Assembly (NCBI RefSeq): GCF_042684365.1
Contig: NZ_JBHULI010000024.1
Location: 310,001 to 374,000, forward strand
Reading direction: 5' to 3'
Length of the DNA stretch: 64,000 nt
Source of the DNA: Gracilimonas halophila
Lineage (GTDB): Bacteria > Bacteroidota > Rhodothermia > Balneolales > Balneolaceae
The notes below the pieces were generated by a model. That model did not search any database and was not told where the DNA came from. It was given only the letters and a program-made list of their open reading frames with translations. A program made the translations under genes and the position numbers. Positions 25,656 through 35,219 of this stretch are shown here, piece by piece; within the stretch, counting starts at the first letter, position 1, and every line of letters begins with the position of its first letter.

Positions 25656-28196
25656 ATGAGACAACGTTTTGATTTATTTCAGGATTTAGACCAGTCGGAT
25701 GATAACTTCGATGATTTTGAACAAGCTATACCTCTAATGTCAGAAGAGGAGGAAAAGGAACTCACTGAAGCTGATATCCCCGACTCCCTTCCCATTCTTC
25801 CACTGAAGAATACCGTATTGTTTCCGGGTGTGGTTGTGCCAATTACTGTTGGTCGCGACCGTTCTCTTGCACTCGTAAAAGAGGCCTATGAAGGAGATAA
25901 AATTATAGGCGTAGTAACTCAGAAAAACGAGGATATCGAAGAACCAGAGTATAAAGATCTGCACAAAATCGGTACCGTTGCACAGATCTTGAAGCTCATC
26001 AAAATGCCTGATGGAAGTAAAAGTATCGTTATTCAAGGTAAATCTAATTTCAAAATAACAGATTTCACCCAAAACGATCCTTACTTCAAAGCTGATGTTG
26101 AGCCCTACCCTAAAGAAATGGATATTGAAGGGCTTGAGCTTGATGCCTCCGTCAGGAACATAAAAGAGACAGCCAGTAAGATCATCAACATGTCTCCGAA
26201 TATCCCATCAGAGGCTTCCATTGCAGTTAACAATATCAACAGTCCTACATTTCTGTTGAACTTTATCTCATCGAACCTCAATGTTTCCGTATCGGATAAA
26301 CAGTCGCTTCTCGAGATCAGAAAATTCTCTGATAATCTGGATAAAGTTATGGAATTCCTTGAGAAGGAAGTTCAGGTTCTGGATATGAGTGAGAAGATCC
26401 GAACCAAGGTAAAGTCAGATATCGATGACCAACAGAGAGAGTTTTACCTTCGTCAGCAGATGAAGGCTATTCAGGAAGAACTTGGAGAAGATGCTGAACA
26501 GCAGGACATTGAGAAACTTCGTGACCGTCTCGCTAAAAAGAAATTACCTGATGAGGCAAAAGAGACCGCTGAGAAAGAACTTCAGCGATTAGAAATGACT
26601 CCCAATGCATCTCCAAACTACGGCATCATTTACAGTTATGTGGAATGGATACTGGATCTCCCTTGGGAAGAATTTTCAGAAGACAAATTGGATCTGGAAT
26701 TTGCCAGGAAGGTATTGGATGAAGACCATTATGGTCTTGAAAAAGTTAAAAAGCGTATTGTCGAATACTTAGCTGTACTGAAGCTCAAGAAAGACATGAA
26801 GGCCCCTATCCTTTGCTTCTACGGGCCTCCGGGTGTTGGTAAGACATCACTTGGGAAGTCGATTGCGAGAGCTTTAAATAGAGAGTTTGAACGATTCAGC
26901 CTGGGTGGTATTCGTGATGAAGCAGAAGTTCGAGGTCATCGCAGAACTTATATAGGAGCCTTGCCTGGAAGGATCATCCGCTCCATGAAAAAAGCCGGGA
27001 AAGGCAATCCCGTGATCATGTTAGATGAAATAGATAAAGTAGGTGCTGATTATCGCGGGGACCCCACTTCTGCCCTCTTGGAGGTTTTAGACCCTGAACA
27101 GAACAACACCTTTACCGATAATTATTTAGAGCTTGAATATGACTTATCCAAAGTAATGTTCATAGCTACCGCAAATTCCCTTGATACCATACCGGCTCCT
27201 TTAAAAGACCGTATGGAGATCATTAATATTAGTGGATATACACTGGAAGAGAAAACACAGATCGCAAAAAAATATCTGATCCCAAAACAGATAGAAGAAA
27301 ATGGATTAAAGAAGGATCAGATCTCATTTACAGATGATGCCATTGAAAGAATTATTGATCAATACACCAGGGAATCAGGAGTAAGAAATCTTGAGCGACA
27401 AGTAGCTGGCGTTTGCCGCGGTGTTGCAGCCAAGATCGCTTCCAACGAGATCGAAGAATTCGATGTCGATGAAAGCGATGTTGAAGAATTTTTAGGTAAA
27501 CGGAAGTTCTTCAGTGATGCTGCAGAACGAACCACTGTTCCGGGTGTAGCTACAGGTTTAGCCTGGACTCCTTATGGAGGTGACATCCTGTTTATAGAGG
27601 CCAGTGTTTCCAAAGGTTCAGGTAAACTTAATATTACCGGTCAGCTTGGTGATGTTATGAAAGAATCGGCTATGCTGGCTATTTCATATTTAAAAGCACA
27701 TTCCGATCACATTGGTATTCCGGAAGAGGCTTTCAAATACTGGGATCTTCACGTACACGTGCCTGCCGGTGCAGTACCTAAAGACGGACCTTCAGCAGGT
27801 GTCTCATTGATGTCTGCTATAGCTTCCATCTTCACTCAGAGAAAAGTGAAAGGAACCATTGCATTGACAGGTGAGATCACACTCCGTGGATTGGTGTTAC
27901 CGGTTGGTGGAATCAAAGAAAAAGTATTGGCTGCAAAAAGAGCCGGTATTAAAGAAGTATTACTGCCAAAGAAAAATGAAAAGGATGTAGCCGAAATTGA
28001 ACAAGAAGTTATTGGTGACCTTAAAGTTCAATATTTAGAACGTATGGAGCCACTATTGGATATCATACTTGAAAAGGAACCGGTTCAAGATCCCCATGAG
28101 TTTTTTAAGGTGAGCGAATCCCACAAGGCCGCTGTAAGCGGAAGTAATGGGAAAATGCCTGCTGAAGACGTCAGTATTGTAGACTCAGACGATTAA
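25656..28196 (+). CDS. lon: ATP-dependent protease Lon
   Basis: Cytoplasmic AAA+ serine protease, 846 aa. An acidic N-terminal extension of about 40 residues precedes the Lon substrate-binding domain (LPILPLKNTVLFPGVV). Walker A GPPGVGKT is at 390-397 and Walker B VIMLDEIDK at 453-461. The protease dyad is S713 (PKDGPSAG) and K756 (GGIKEK). The C-terminal tail of about 40 residues is Ser/Asp-rich. It ends in a strong terminator. The sequence shows no CIRCE element upstream. Confidence 0.97.
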   Translation: MRQRFDLFQDLDQSDDNFDDFEQAIPLMSEEEEKELTEADIPDSLPILPLKNTVLFPGVVVPITVGRDRSLALVKEAYEGDKIIGVVTQKNEDIEEPEYKDLHKIGTVAQILKLIKMPDGSKSIVIQGKSNFKITDFTQNDPYFKADVEPYPKEMDIEGLELDASVRNIKETASKIINMSPNIPSEASIAVNNINSPTFLLNFISSNLNVSVSDKQSLLEIRKFSDNLDKVMEFLEKEVQVLDMSEKIRTKVKSDIDDQQREFYLRQQMKAIQEELGEDAEQQDIEKLRDRLAKKKLPDEAKETAEKELQRLEMTPNASPNYGIIYSYVEWILDLPWEEFSEDKLDLEFARKVLDEDHYGLEKVKKRIVEYLAVLKLKKDMKAPILCFYGPPGVGKTSLGKSIARALNREFERFSLGGIRDEAEVRGHRRTYIGALPGRIIRSMKKAGKGNPVIMLDEIDKVGADYRGDPTSALLEVLDPEQNNTFTDNYLELEYDLSKVMFIATANSLDTIPAPLKDRMEIINISGYTLEEKTQIAKKYLIPKQIEENGLKKDQISFTDDAIERIIDQYTRESGVRNLERQVAGVCRGVAAKIASNEIEEFDVDESDVEEFLGKRKFFSDAAERTTVPGVATGLAWTPYGGDILFIEASVSKGSGKLNITGQLGDVMKESAMLAISYLKAHSDHIGIPEEAFKYWDLHVHVPAGAVPKDGPSAGVSLMSAIASIFTQRKVKGTIALTGEITLRGLVLPVGGIKEKVLAAKRAGIKEVLLPKKNEKDVAEIEQEVIGDLKVQYLERMEPLLDIILEKEPVQDPHEFFKVSESHKAAVSGSNGKMPAEDVSIVDSDD

Positions 28197-28212
28197 CAGT
28201 TCGCACTAAAAT

Positions 28213-28251
28213 AAAAAAGCCGCAAACTCTCAAGGGTTTGCGGCTTTTTTT
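28213..28251 (+). terminator. Intrinsic terminator of lon
   Basis: AAAAAAGCCGCAAAC (28213-28227) pairs perfectly with GTTTGCGGCTTTTTT (28236-28250), an 8-nt loop and T-run. It lies 17 bases after the lon stop. The A-rich left arm makes it able to work in both directions; the next gene on the minus strand ends at 28335. Confidence 0.92.
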
Positions 28252-28334
28252 ATTTAAGATATTCAGCAATATATACTGTTATGATTCTACATTATTTGAA
28301 CCTGGGCGTACAAACCAGAATGTGAATCATAGAA

Positions 28335-29873
28335 TTAATCAGCTTTTGTTGGAGGAGATGCAGGTGGTTTATCCAGCGTATCCTCTTTCTTCTTCATTTT
28401 ATTCATCAGCCGTTTTCGGAAGAACCAAACCAGTCCTAATGCAAGTCCCCATTGCAATACTACAGTAGCTACAGAATATGTACTAAGAGGATTGTACCAT
28501 GTATCCGGGGCATATTCGGCAGCACTTAAGTACATCCACCATCCCAATAAAGTAACCACTTCTATAGGAACCACATATTTAATGATGACCTCCCACCATT
28601 TGCCAAGTGTTGTTGACCGATCTTCGGTATTTATCAATTCTTCCCTGAATTTTTGTGTGCCATATTTAATTACGGCATACGATATCAATGCCCCTGAAAC
28701 CATCAATCCAACTCCCCATACAAAATCCTGATTTGCGAAGAAGGTAAGGTTAACTGCTGAAGGAATACCGAACCCAAAACCGGCTCCGCAGATGATCATA
28801 GTTGCTCTTTTTCTAACAGCTCCCATATCAACAAATACTTTAACAGCAAGCTCGATCATGGAGATCAATGAGCTAAAGGCAGCAAAGGTAAGACCAAGGA
28901 AAAATAAGATGGCAAATATTCCACCTCCACCCATAGTGGCAAATAGCTGAGGCATCCAAATAAAGGTCAGACCTGTTGATGCCGGCCCTGATGTTTGCAT
29001 TACCTCAAGAATCTCGCTATCACCCATGGTTGGGCTTAAAGTTCCAAACACAGTAGAGAAAATAATTATAGCAGCAACCAAGGAAACCACATTATTACCA
29101 ATACCGGTCTGGAAGGCGGTAACAGTGACATCATCTGTTTTACGCATATATGCTGCGTATGTAAGGATCAAACCCCAGGCAGCCCCGGTATCCCATGCAT
29201 TTTGTGTTAAAGCTTCCAGCCAGATCTGAGGTCTTTTAAGTGTTGACCAATCAGGGGTAAACAGGTATTCAAGTCCAAGACCACTCCCCTCCAAAGAAAG
29301 TGCCTTAAAAAGTGAGACCACAAGCACCAACAATAAAGAAGGAATAAGCACCTTGTTTACTTTTTCAATAGATGAAATTCCTTTTATAACAATAAAGCCT
29401 CCTACAAACATCACAAAGGCATGTCCTGCAAGTGGCCAGTTAGAGCCTTGAAATCCCTCCCATATGGCATTTGCTTGCTGAAGGTCAGCAGGTAAGGCGG
29501 TTGTAATACTCGTGATCAGATAATAAAGACACCAGCTAGCAACGACACTGTAATAAAACATAATGGCTGTTGCAACGAAGCCTACAAAACCACCTAACCA
29601 GCCTTTTTTCTCACCAATAAGAGCTACAAAAGATCCAACTACCCCTTTCCGGCCATTACGACCCATCCCATATTCTGCAATTATAAGTGGTATAGACCAT
29701 AAGAGCAGGAAGCAGATCCAGGCAAATAAGAATGCTCCTGCCCCTTCTTCACCACCATTTTGTGCGGCGATCCTTGGAAAACGCCAAATATTACCGGTTC
29801 CAATTGCTATTCCCAATACACTGAGAATCAGTCCTAATTTGGAAGAAAACCTTTCGTTTGTATTTGCTGACAT
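28335..29873 (-). CDS. Neurotransmitter:sodium symporter (NSS/SNF) family transporter
   Basis: 512 aa from the ATG at 29871-29873; a TTG at 29900 would add nine residues unlike the family. About 11-12 membrane helices. The first helix GLILSVLGIAIGTGNIWRFP and AAQNGG match the unwound substrate/sodium-binding TM1 of LeuT-type transporters, which carry amino acids or related compounds with Na+. Compared with LeuT the NGGGAF element is expanded to NGGEEGAGAF. The C-terminus is short, charged and Lys-rich. Substrate unknown. It converges on lon across the terminator. Confidence 0.9.
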   Translation of the reverse strand: MSANTNERFSSKLGLILSVLGIAIGTGNIWRFPRIAAQNGGEEGAGAFLFAWICFLLLWSIPLIIAEYGMGRNGRKGVVGSFVALIGEKKGWLGGFVGFVATAIMFYYSVVASWCLYYLITSITTALPADLQQANAIWEGFQGSNWPLAGHAFVMFVGGFIVIKGISSIEKVNKVLIPSLLLVLVVSLFKALSLEGSGLGLEYLFTPDWSTLKRPQIWLEALTQNAWDTGAAWGLILTYAAYMRKTDDVTVTAFQTGIGNNVVSLVAAIIIFSTVFGTLSPTMGDSEILEVMQTSGPASTGLTFIWMPQLFATMGGGGIFAILFFLGLTFAAFSSLISMIELAVKVFVDMGAVRKRATMIICGAGFGFGIPSAVNLTFFANQDFVWGVGLMVSGALISYAVIKYGTQKFREELINTEDRSTTLGKWWEVIIKYVVPIEVVTLLGWWMYLSAAEYAPDTWYNPLSTYSVATVVLQWGLALGLVWFFRKRLMNKMKKKEDTLDKPPASPPTKAD

Positions 29874-29974
29874 TGGTGTTAAATATGTTTTAAAATACAA
29901 AGCAAACTTTCCCGTTTTAGCTGCGAGAAGTTTAAATTCTTATGTATCTTAGATTTTGATTAGTATAAGGCTGT

Positions 29975-30020
29975 GCTTATCATTGCGAGCCAAGCATAAA
30001 ACGTATTCAAGCAATATCCA
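29975..30020. repeat. CATTGCGAG...GCAATATCC intergenic word
   Basis: CATTGCGAGCCAAGCAT is followed 20 bases on by TTCAAGCAATATCC, so ATTGC and GCAAT form inverted ends. It resembles the CATTGCGAG/GCAATCTC intergenic repeat words seen in many bacterial genomes. It lies between the divergent symporter and GT117 genes. One degenerate copy only, so the call is tentative. Confidence 0.3.
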
Positions 30021-30051
30021 AAAATTTCTTTGAGCCGTTAAAAAATATTAC

Positions 30052-33030
30052 ATGTTTTCAGATCATAAAACCACCAACAAGTACCTCGCTCTTTTTGCTT
30101 TTATTGTTTCTCTTGTAATCTATACCCTTACACTGGCTCCTACTGCCAGTTTTTGGGACTCCGGAGAATTCATTGCTGTTGCACACGGTTTACAGGTAAA
30201 TCATCCTCCGGGAGCTCCTTTCTATTCCCTCGTAGGCCGACTCTTTTCCATGTTTATGCCTGCCGGTTATGTCGCAGTAAGCATAAACTTTATAAGTGCA
30301 CTTTCTTCGGCATTAACCGTGATGTTTTTATACCTGATCGTGATCCGCTTGGTCAGAGAATGGAAAGGACATCCGGACAGCATGGATATCATGGATAAGA
30401 TCGGAATGTATGGTGGCGCTTTGGTAGGAGCACTTACTTTTGCTGTTACTGATACCTTTTGGTTCAGTGCCGTGGAGGCTGAAGTTTATGCCATGTCTAT
30501 GTTCTTTACCTCCATTGTGGTGTGGCTGGCCTTGAAGTGGGCTGAAAATTATGATCAGGATTACAATGAAAGGTGGCTTGTACTTATTGCTTATATGTTC
30601 GGTATTGCCATTGGGGTTCACTTATTAAATCTTCTTGCTCTCTTTTTTGTAGCACTTATCGTCTACTTTAAGCTATATGATTTCGAATGGAAAAGTTTCC
30701 TGATAATGGGTGCTATTTCTGTTATCAGCTTTTTTGCTATTTACCCTTTCACTATTCAAAATATTCCATCTATCGCAAATGGGATTGACGATGCCACCTA
30801 TGGACTTATAGGTTCTCTTACTTTTATTTTCTTGGTAATGATAGCCGTGGCCTATGCTATATATTATACTCAAAAGAATAAAATGCGGCTCGCCAATATC
30901 ATTGCCATTAGTTATGCTATGATACTCATTGGTTTCTCATCCTACTCAGTGATTATGATCCGCTCTATAGCTGACCCCCCCATTGATGAGAATGATCCGG
31001 AAACCGTTGAAGACTTTATCAGCTATCTGAAGCGGGAGCAATATGGTGCTACCCCTATTTTGAAGGGCAATAATTTCAATGAAGATACACAGCAGATAGA
31101 CCGGAATAATGAGGAATTCTTTCCAAGACGATATTCCCCGGCTCCTAATCACCTCGATTATTACGCACGATATAATTCGGACTGGTCTTACTTCTGGGAT
31201 TATCAGGTTAATCATATGTATCTCCGGTATTTCAACTGGAACTTTATAGGCAGGGAGGCAGACATTCAGGATGCAGGGTGGCGATCAGGTTTTGAGGAAC
31301 CCGCTTACCCTGATAACAAAGCTAATAACGCCTATTTCTTTATCCCTTTTATTTTGGGATTATTTGGAATGATCTACCACTTCAATTCTGACTGGCAGCG
31401 GGCACTCGCCATAATGGCCTTATTTATTGTCACAGGATTGGCCATAATTGTCTTCCTGAATCAAACCCCCTATCAACCCCGTGAGCGGGATTATGCTTAC
31501 GTGGGCTCCTTTTTCGCATTTTCAATTTGGATCGGTTTGGGAGTAACCGGATTAGTGGAATTAATCAAAGGATATGCCAATAATAAACTATTAGGCTATG
31601 CTGCAGTTGTATTCTGTTTACTGGCATCTCCGGTTTGGATGGGATCTGAGAATTGGGACGACCATGACCGAAGCAATCGTTACGTAGCACCTGATTATGC
31701 CCGTAACCTGCTCGAATCTACCGCTCCAAATTCCATATTATTTACCAACGGTGATAATGATACCTTCCCGCTTTGGTATCTGCAGGAAGTTGAAGGTGTC
31801 AGAACCGATGTCAGAATTGTTTGCCTGAGTTTGTTAAATACAGACTGGTATATAAAACAGCTCAGGGATCAGTGGTCACATGAATCTGCTCCTCTTCCGA
31901 TCTCATTGTCGGATGAAGAACTGGAACGGGTAACAGCTGGAATTAGTCAGTGGCAACCTCAGACCATTGAAATACCTGTGGATAAAGAGATGCTCCGAAA
32001 TGCATTCTCTGATGACAGAAGTTATAAAGAGTCCATTGGTGTAAAACCGGATACTTCCCTCCCAATACTTCAAAATGGAATTGACTTTGAAATACCTGTT
32101 GATTCACTTGATGATGTTGTAAACTGGCGATTAAATGGACGTTTGTATGGAGAAGACCAACAAGGTAATCGAATTTATTACCTTCAGGTCCAGGATCGTT
32201 TGATTCTTGATATCTTACAAACCAATAACTGGCTGCGTCCGGTTTATTTTGCCAATACAGTTTCAGACCAAAGTCAGCTTAACCTTCACAATTATTTTAG
32301 AACTGAAGGAAAAGCCTACCGTGTGGTTCCTAAGAATTTTGGTAAAGGAAGAGACGGGCACATCAATACTAAAATATTTACCGACAGATTAGAAAACTTC
32401 CAATTCAGGGAATGGAATAATCCGGATCTGTACCTGGACGAGAATATTAGAAGAATGCTCAGCAACTACCGCTTTAACTTCATGGCTTTGGCTATGGAAT
32501 ATAAAGATCAAGGTATGGCTGACAGTGCCGCATATTGGTTGAAATGGGGTGAGGATAAAGTTCCATTCCGGGCTGATGAAACGAATCAAACCTTAAAACT
32601 TTTATATGCTGTTCGATATGCACAGATAGATGCTCATGAAGATGCCATACGGCTTGCCAGTTCAGCTCAGGAAGAACAGATAGAAGACCTTAATAGTAAT
32701 TTGGATAACTTTGCTCAAATTGAAGCTGAATTCAACCGTTTAAATATTGAATTTGAAAGTGCCCGAAATCAAGGCGACATCCGCACTCAAAGAGAAATCA
32801 GGCCACAGTTGAATCAACTCCAGTCAAACGCTCAGGAATATATATCACAGATAAGAAGCCTTCGTCAGTCTTTGGCACTTATTCAATATGTATATTTCCA
32901 AGGTGATGAAACTGAGAAAGCAATTGATCTTGCAGAAAGTGTTAACGAACAGATGGGACAAACGTTCCCTCAATTGCCGTTAACTAAAGAAGAGAATGAG
33001 CAGGAGATCAGTCAATATGGACTCAATTAA
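30052..33030 (+). CDS. DUF2723 family membrane protein (GT117-type glycosyltransferase)
   Basis: 992 aa. The N-terminal half has about 10-12 membrane helices and opens with LTLAPTASFWDSGEFIAVAHG, where D36 and E39 in the first periplasmic loop correspond to the catalytic acidic position of GT-C enzymes; NHPPGAPFYSLVGRLF follows. The C-terminal ~450 residues are soluble and probably periplasmic, ending in a predicted helical, Gln/Glu-rich stretch. DUF2723 proteins are characteristic of Bacteroidota relatives and are assigned to GT117, protein O-glycosylation being the proposed role. The sugar donor and target are not known from sequence. Confidence 0.85.
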   Translation: MFSDHKTTNKYLALFAFIVSLVIYTLTLAPTASFWDSGEFIAVAHGLQVNHPPGAPFYSLVGRLFSMFMPAGYVAVSINFISALSSALTVMFLYLIVIRLVREWKGHPDSMDIMDKIGMYGGALVGALTFAVTDTFWFSAVEAEVYAMSMFFTSIVVWLALKWAENYDQDYNERWLVLIAYMFGIAIGVHLLNLLALFFVALIVYFKLYDFEWKSFLIMGAISVISFFAIYPFTIQNIPSIANGIDDATYGLIGSLTFIFLVMIAVAYAIYYTQKNKMRLANIIAISYAMILIGFSSYSVIMIRSIADPPIDENDPETVEDFISYLKREQYGATPILKGNNFNEDTQQIDRNNEEFFPRRYSPAPNHLDYYARYNSDWSYFWDYQVNHMYLRYFNWNFIGREADIQDAGWRSGFEEPAYPDNKANNAYFFIPFILGLFGMIYHFNSDWQRALAIMALFIVTGLAIIVFLNQTPYQPRERDYAYVGSFFAFSIWIGLGVTGLVELIKGYANNKLLGYAAVVFCLLASPVWMGSENWDDHDRSNRYVAPDYARNLLESTAPNSILFTNGDNDTFPLWYLQEVEGVRTDVRIVCLSLLNTDWYIKQLRDQWSHESAPLPISLSDEELERVTAGISQWQPQTIEIPVDKEMLRNAFSDDRSYKESIGVKPDTSLPILQNGIDFEIPVDSLDDVVNWRLNGRLYGEDQQGNRIYYLQVQDRLILDILQTNNWLRPVYFANTVSDQSQLNLHNYFRTEGKAYRVVPKNFGKGRDGHINTKIFTDRLENFQFREWNNPDLYLDENIRRMLSNYRFNFMALAMEYKDQGMADSAAYWLKWGEDKVPFRADETNQTLKLLYAVRYAQIDAHEDAIRLASSAQEEQIEDLNSNLDNFAQIEAEFNRLNIEFESARNQGDIRTQREIRPQLNQLQSNAQEYISQIRSLRQSLALIQYVYFQGDETEKAIDLAESVNEQMGQTFPQLPLTKEENEQEISQYGLN

Positions 33031-33038
33031 CTCTATCA

Positions 33039-33069
33039 TTTAATCTTATATCTTGGTGCCGTATATTTG
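33039..33069 (+). promoter_or_regulatory. Candidate promoter, Bacteroidota type
   Basis: TTTA (33039-33042), a 19-base spacer and TATATTTG (33062-33069) fit the TTTG-N19-TAnnTTTG pattern with an exact -7 element. It lies 20 bases before the ATG of the 148-aa gene and just behind the GT117 stop. Confidence 0.5.
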
Positions 33070-33089
33070 GATACACAAATTAACAAGCT

Positions 33090-33536
33090 ATGATTCATCA
33101 GTTCACTAAAGAAAATATTGACGCAATAGGTAAAGTTCTCGGAACCAAGCCTAAACCATTGGGTAATGATGTATTTCGTTTCGAGGTAAAAAACGAAGAT
33201 GAACCCCGAAAGCTCGCACTGGAAATACACCTTGGATTAGAGGTAAACGATGAGCAAATGAATATGGTCTCAGTTTACGCCTATAATACATTTCTTCAAC
33301 TTCACAACTGCACTGCTTTTGTAGCAAGTGAGATGCTGCAACAAGTTACATTCTTTGGAAGATCAGGTGACAAAACCTCCGGATTGATCGTTGAAAAAAC
33401 TGCCGGTTGTAGCTTATATGCAAATGTTGACCATGCCATCCTGAATGGAGACTTTACTCAACTTCCTGAAGACTTAATGATGTGTGGGATCGCTCTTTCT
33501 CTCACCGAGTCCATGGATGACGACTTCTCATTCTAA
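33090..33536 (+). CDS. Conserved-looking protein of unknown function (148 aa)
   Basis: I do not recognise this family. The protein is soluble, without signal peptide or membrane segment, and mixed alpha/beta by pattern (FRFEVKNEDEPRKLALEIHLGLEVND). The C-terminal third, FGRSGDKTSGLIVEKTAGCSLYANVDH, looks like paired strands, and the end is acidic (ESMDDDFSF). Two Cys (TAGCSLY and MMCGIAL) are present but not in a metal-binding pattern. It is the first gene behind its own candidate promoter and lies 11 bases before ybeY, so a role linked to ribosome maturation is possible but only a guess. Confidence 0.65.
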   Translation: MIHQFTKENIDAIGKVLGTKPKPLGNDVFRFEVKNEDEPRKLALEIHLGLEVNDEQMNMVSVYAYNTFLQLHNCTAFVASEMLQQVTFFGRSGDKTSGLIVEKTAGCSLYANVDHAILNGDFTQLPEDLMMCGIALSLTESMDDDFSF

Positions 33537-33547
33537 CTCAAGATCCT

Positions 33548-34006
33548 TTGAAAAACGAAACTTCCATCCTTCAGATATTCAATGATAGCGATGTGGAAGT
33601 TCCTTTATCTAAAAGTCAGGCAGACTTAGCTCTGGATATCATTAGCAATCAAGAGACCGCCAAATTTGTGTTGGTTGAACTCGTGTATGTTGATGAAAGC
33701 GAGATCGTTCGTATCAATGAAGAACATTTAGACCGGGATTATATAACAGACATCATTTCTTTCAGGTATGATGATGGAGCCGAATCCGAAGACAAAAGTT
33801 CCATTGAAGGAACCCTGTTTTGCTGTGTCCCCCGAATTTTCGAACAGTCAAAAGAGTTTAGTGAACCTGCAGAACGCGAATTTAAGCGTATTTTTATTCA
33901 CGGCTTGTTACATCTTATCGGCTATGAAGATGACACAAAAGCCAAAAAAGAAGAAATGACCAATCTCGAAAATAATTATTTAAGACTTTTAGAGTCTAAC
34001 AAATAA
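33548..34006 (+). CDS. ybeY: Endoribonuclease/rRNA maturation factor YbeY
   Basis: 152 aa; acts in 16S rRNA 3'-end maturation and 70S quality control. The family region DRDYITDIISFRYDD and the metal site HGLLHLIGYEDDT are clear. The canonical site has three His (HxxxHxxxxxH); here H118 and H122 are kept but the third position is D128. The same His-to-Asp change is usual in Bacteroidota YbeY, so I read it as lineage-specific, not inactivation. The start is TTG; no in-frame ATG precedes the conserved region. Confidence 0.88.
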   Translation: MKNETSILQIFNDSDVEVPLSKSQADLALDIISNQETAKFVLVELVYVDESEIVRINEEHLDRDYITDIISFRYDDGAESEDKSSIEGTLFCCVPRIFEQSKEFSEPAEREFKRIFIHGLLHLIGYEDDTKAKKEEMTNLENNYLRLLESNK

Positions 34007-34039
34007 TCACTTATCTCGTACATCCACTCAAAAAATTGC

Positions 34040-35173
34040 ATGAGTAAAGAGCCAAATTCAAATACTTTTAAAGAGCAGACAAAACAGTATGGGCGACAAC
34101 TCTGGGAGTTGATCCAAAATCAGGTGCAAAAACATTCTAGCTCAGAAGAAACAGTTCCTGTAAAATATATTCCGCCAAAAAAAACTACAGAACATCCCTG
34201 GTTGATGATCTTGTTACTTTCAGTTCCCTACCTCCTGCTTGTAGTTTTTATCGTATCCTTTTTCTGGGATTTTAACAATATGACAGCCGATCTATTTGGC
34301 CATAATTTTTCATTTGAAGGCCTGCTCAGAATCGTAAGTGTGAGTGGTTTAATAGGCTTTCTTACAAACTGGCTGGCTATTACCATGCTTTTCAGGCCAA
34401 CCCATAAACGACCACTACTTGGTCAGGGACTCATACCTGCTCAAAAAGATCGCATTGCATACAGATTGGCAAGAGCTGTTTCTGAGGATCTTATCAATCC
34501 GCAGATCATAAAGCAAAAGATTCATGAATCACAGGCTATTGCTAAATATCGGGAAAAAGCTACCGTTTACGTCAAGAACATAATAGACGATCCTGAATTC
34601 AGAGCAAGCTTGAAAGTACTTGTAGTCAGTTATGTGGATGAGATGATCGCCGACCCAGAAGTGCGCTCCTCCATAGCAAAAAAACTGATGGAGCAAATTG
34701 ACGATGCCATTGAAGAGAATTCATTCGAGAAAGTAGCCCTCAGGGCTTACAGCTTTTTGAAAGGGCAAGAAATGCAGGATCTTGTGGAAAGTGCGCTTGT
34801 AAAATTACCAACAGGAATAGAGCATGGACTGAATAAGATGGACACCTTTCTTGATGAACTTCCTGCAAAACTGGATGAACACGGTTCCGTTATTGAAGAG
34901 ATGGTAACCGGACTATTATATAAGCTCATCAATCAACTGGATGTGCATGCCTTAGTTGAAGACAACCTCCGCCAGTATGATGAAAAGAAGCTCGAAAACC
35001 TTATAAAGAACGCCAGCAACGATCAGCTAAAATACATTCAATATTTAGGAGCCGTACTTGGTACTTTTGGAGGATTCATTATTTGGGAACCGGTTGCGAG
35101 TATCCTGTTATTAGCGTTTATTATCAGCTTTACAGTAATGGCTGATATATTGATCCAAAGATTAAAAAAATAA
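34040..35173 (+). CDS. DUF445 family membrane protein
   Basis: 377 aa. Membrane segments at about 54-78 and 95-120, a long soluble, mostly helical middle (repeated 'DPEFRASLKVLVVSYVDEMI' type helices) and a C-terminal pair at about 335-373. GLIGFLTNWLAITMLFRP is the hallmark of DUF445. These proteins resemble YheB/YtjP-like membrane proteins whose biochemical role is not established. It starts 33 bases after ybeY. Confidence 0.82.
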   Translation: MSKEPNSNTFKEQTKQYGRQLWELIQNQVQKHSSSEETVPVKYIPPKKTTEHPWLMILLLSVPYLLLVVFIVSFFWDFNNMTADLFGHNFSFEGLLRIVSVSGLIGFLTNWLAITMLFRPTHKRPLLGQGLIPAQKDRIAYRLARAVSEDLINPQIIKQKIHESQAIAKYREKATVYVKNIIDDPEFRASLKVLVVSYVDEMIADPEVRSSIAKKLMEQIDDAIEENSFEKVALRAYSFLKGQEMQDLVESALVKLPTGIEHGLNKMDTFLDELPAKLDEHGSVIEEMVTGLLYKLINQLDVHALVEDNLRQYDEKKLENLIKNASNDQLKYIQYLGAVLGTFGGFIIWEPVASILLLAFIISFTVMADILIQRLKK

Positions 35174-35219
35174 TTCTTATCTCATCAATTTCATCCAAGT
35201 AATTTCAAAAACCCTATTC

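Noticed and set aside
28238..28468. A 76-codon plus-strand frame after lon
   Set aside because: It begins inside the lon terminator and lies largely antisense to the sodium symporter.
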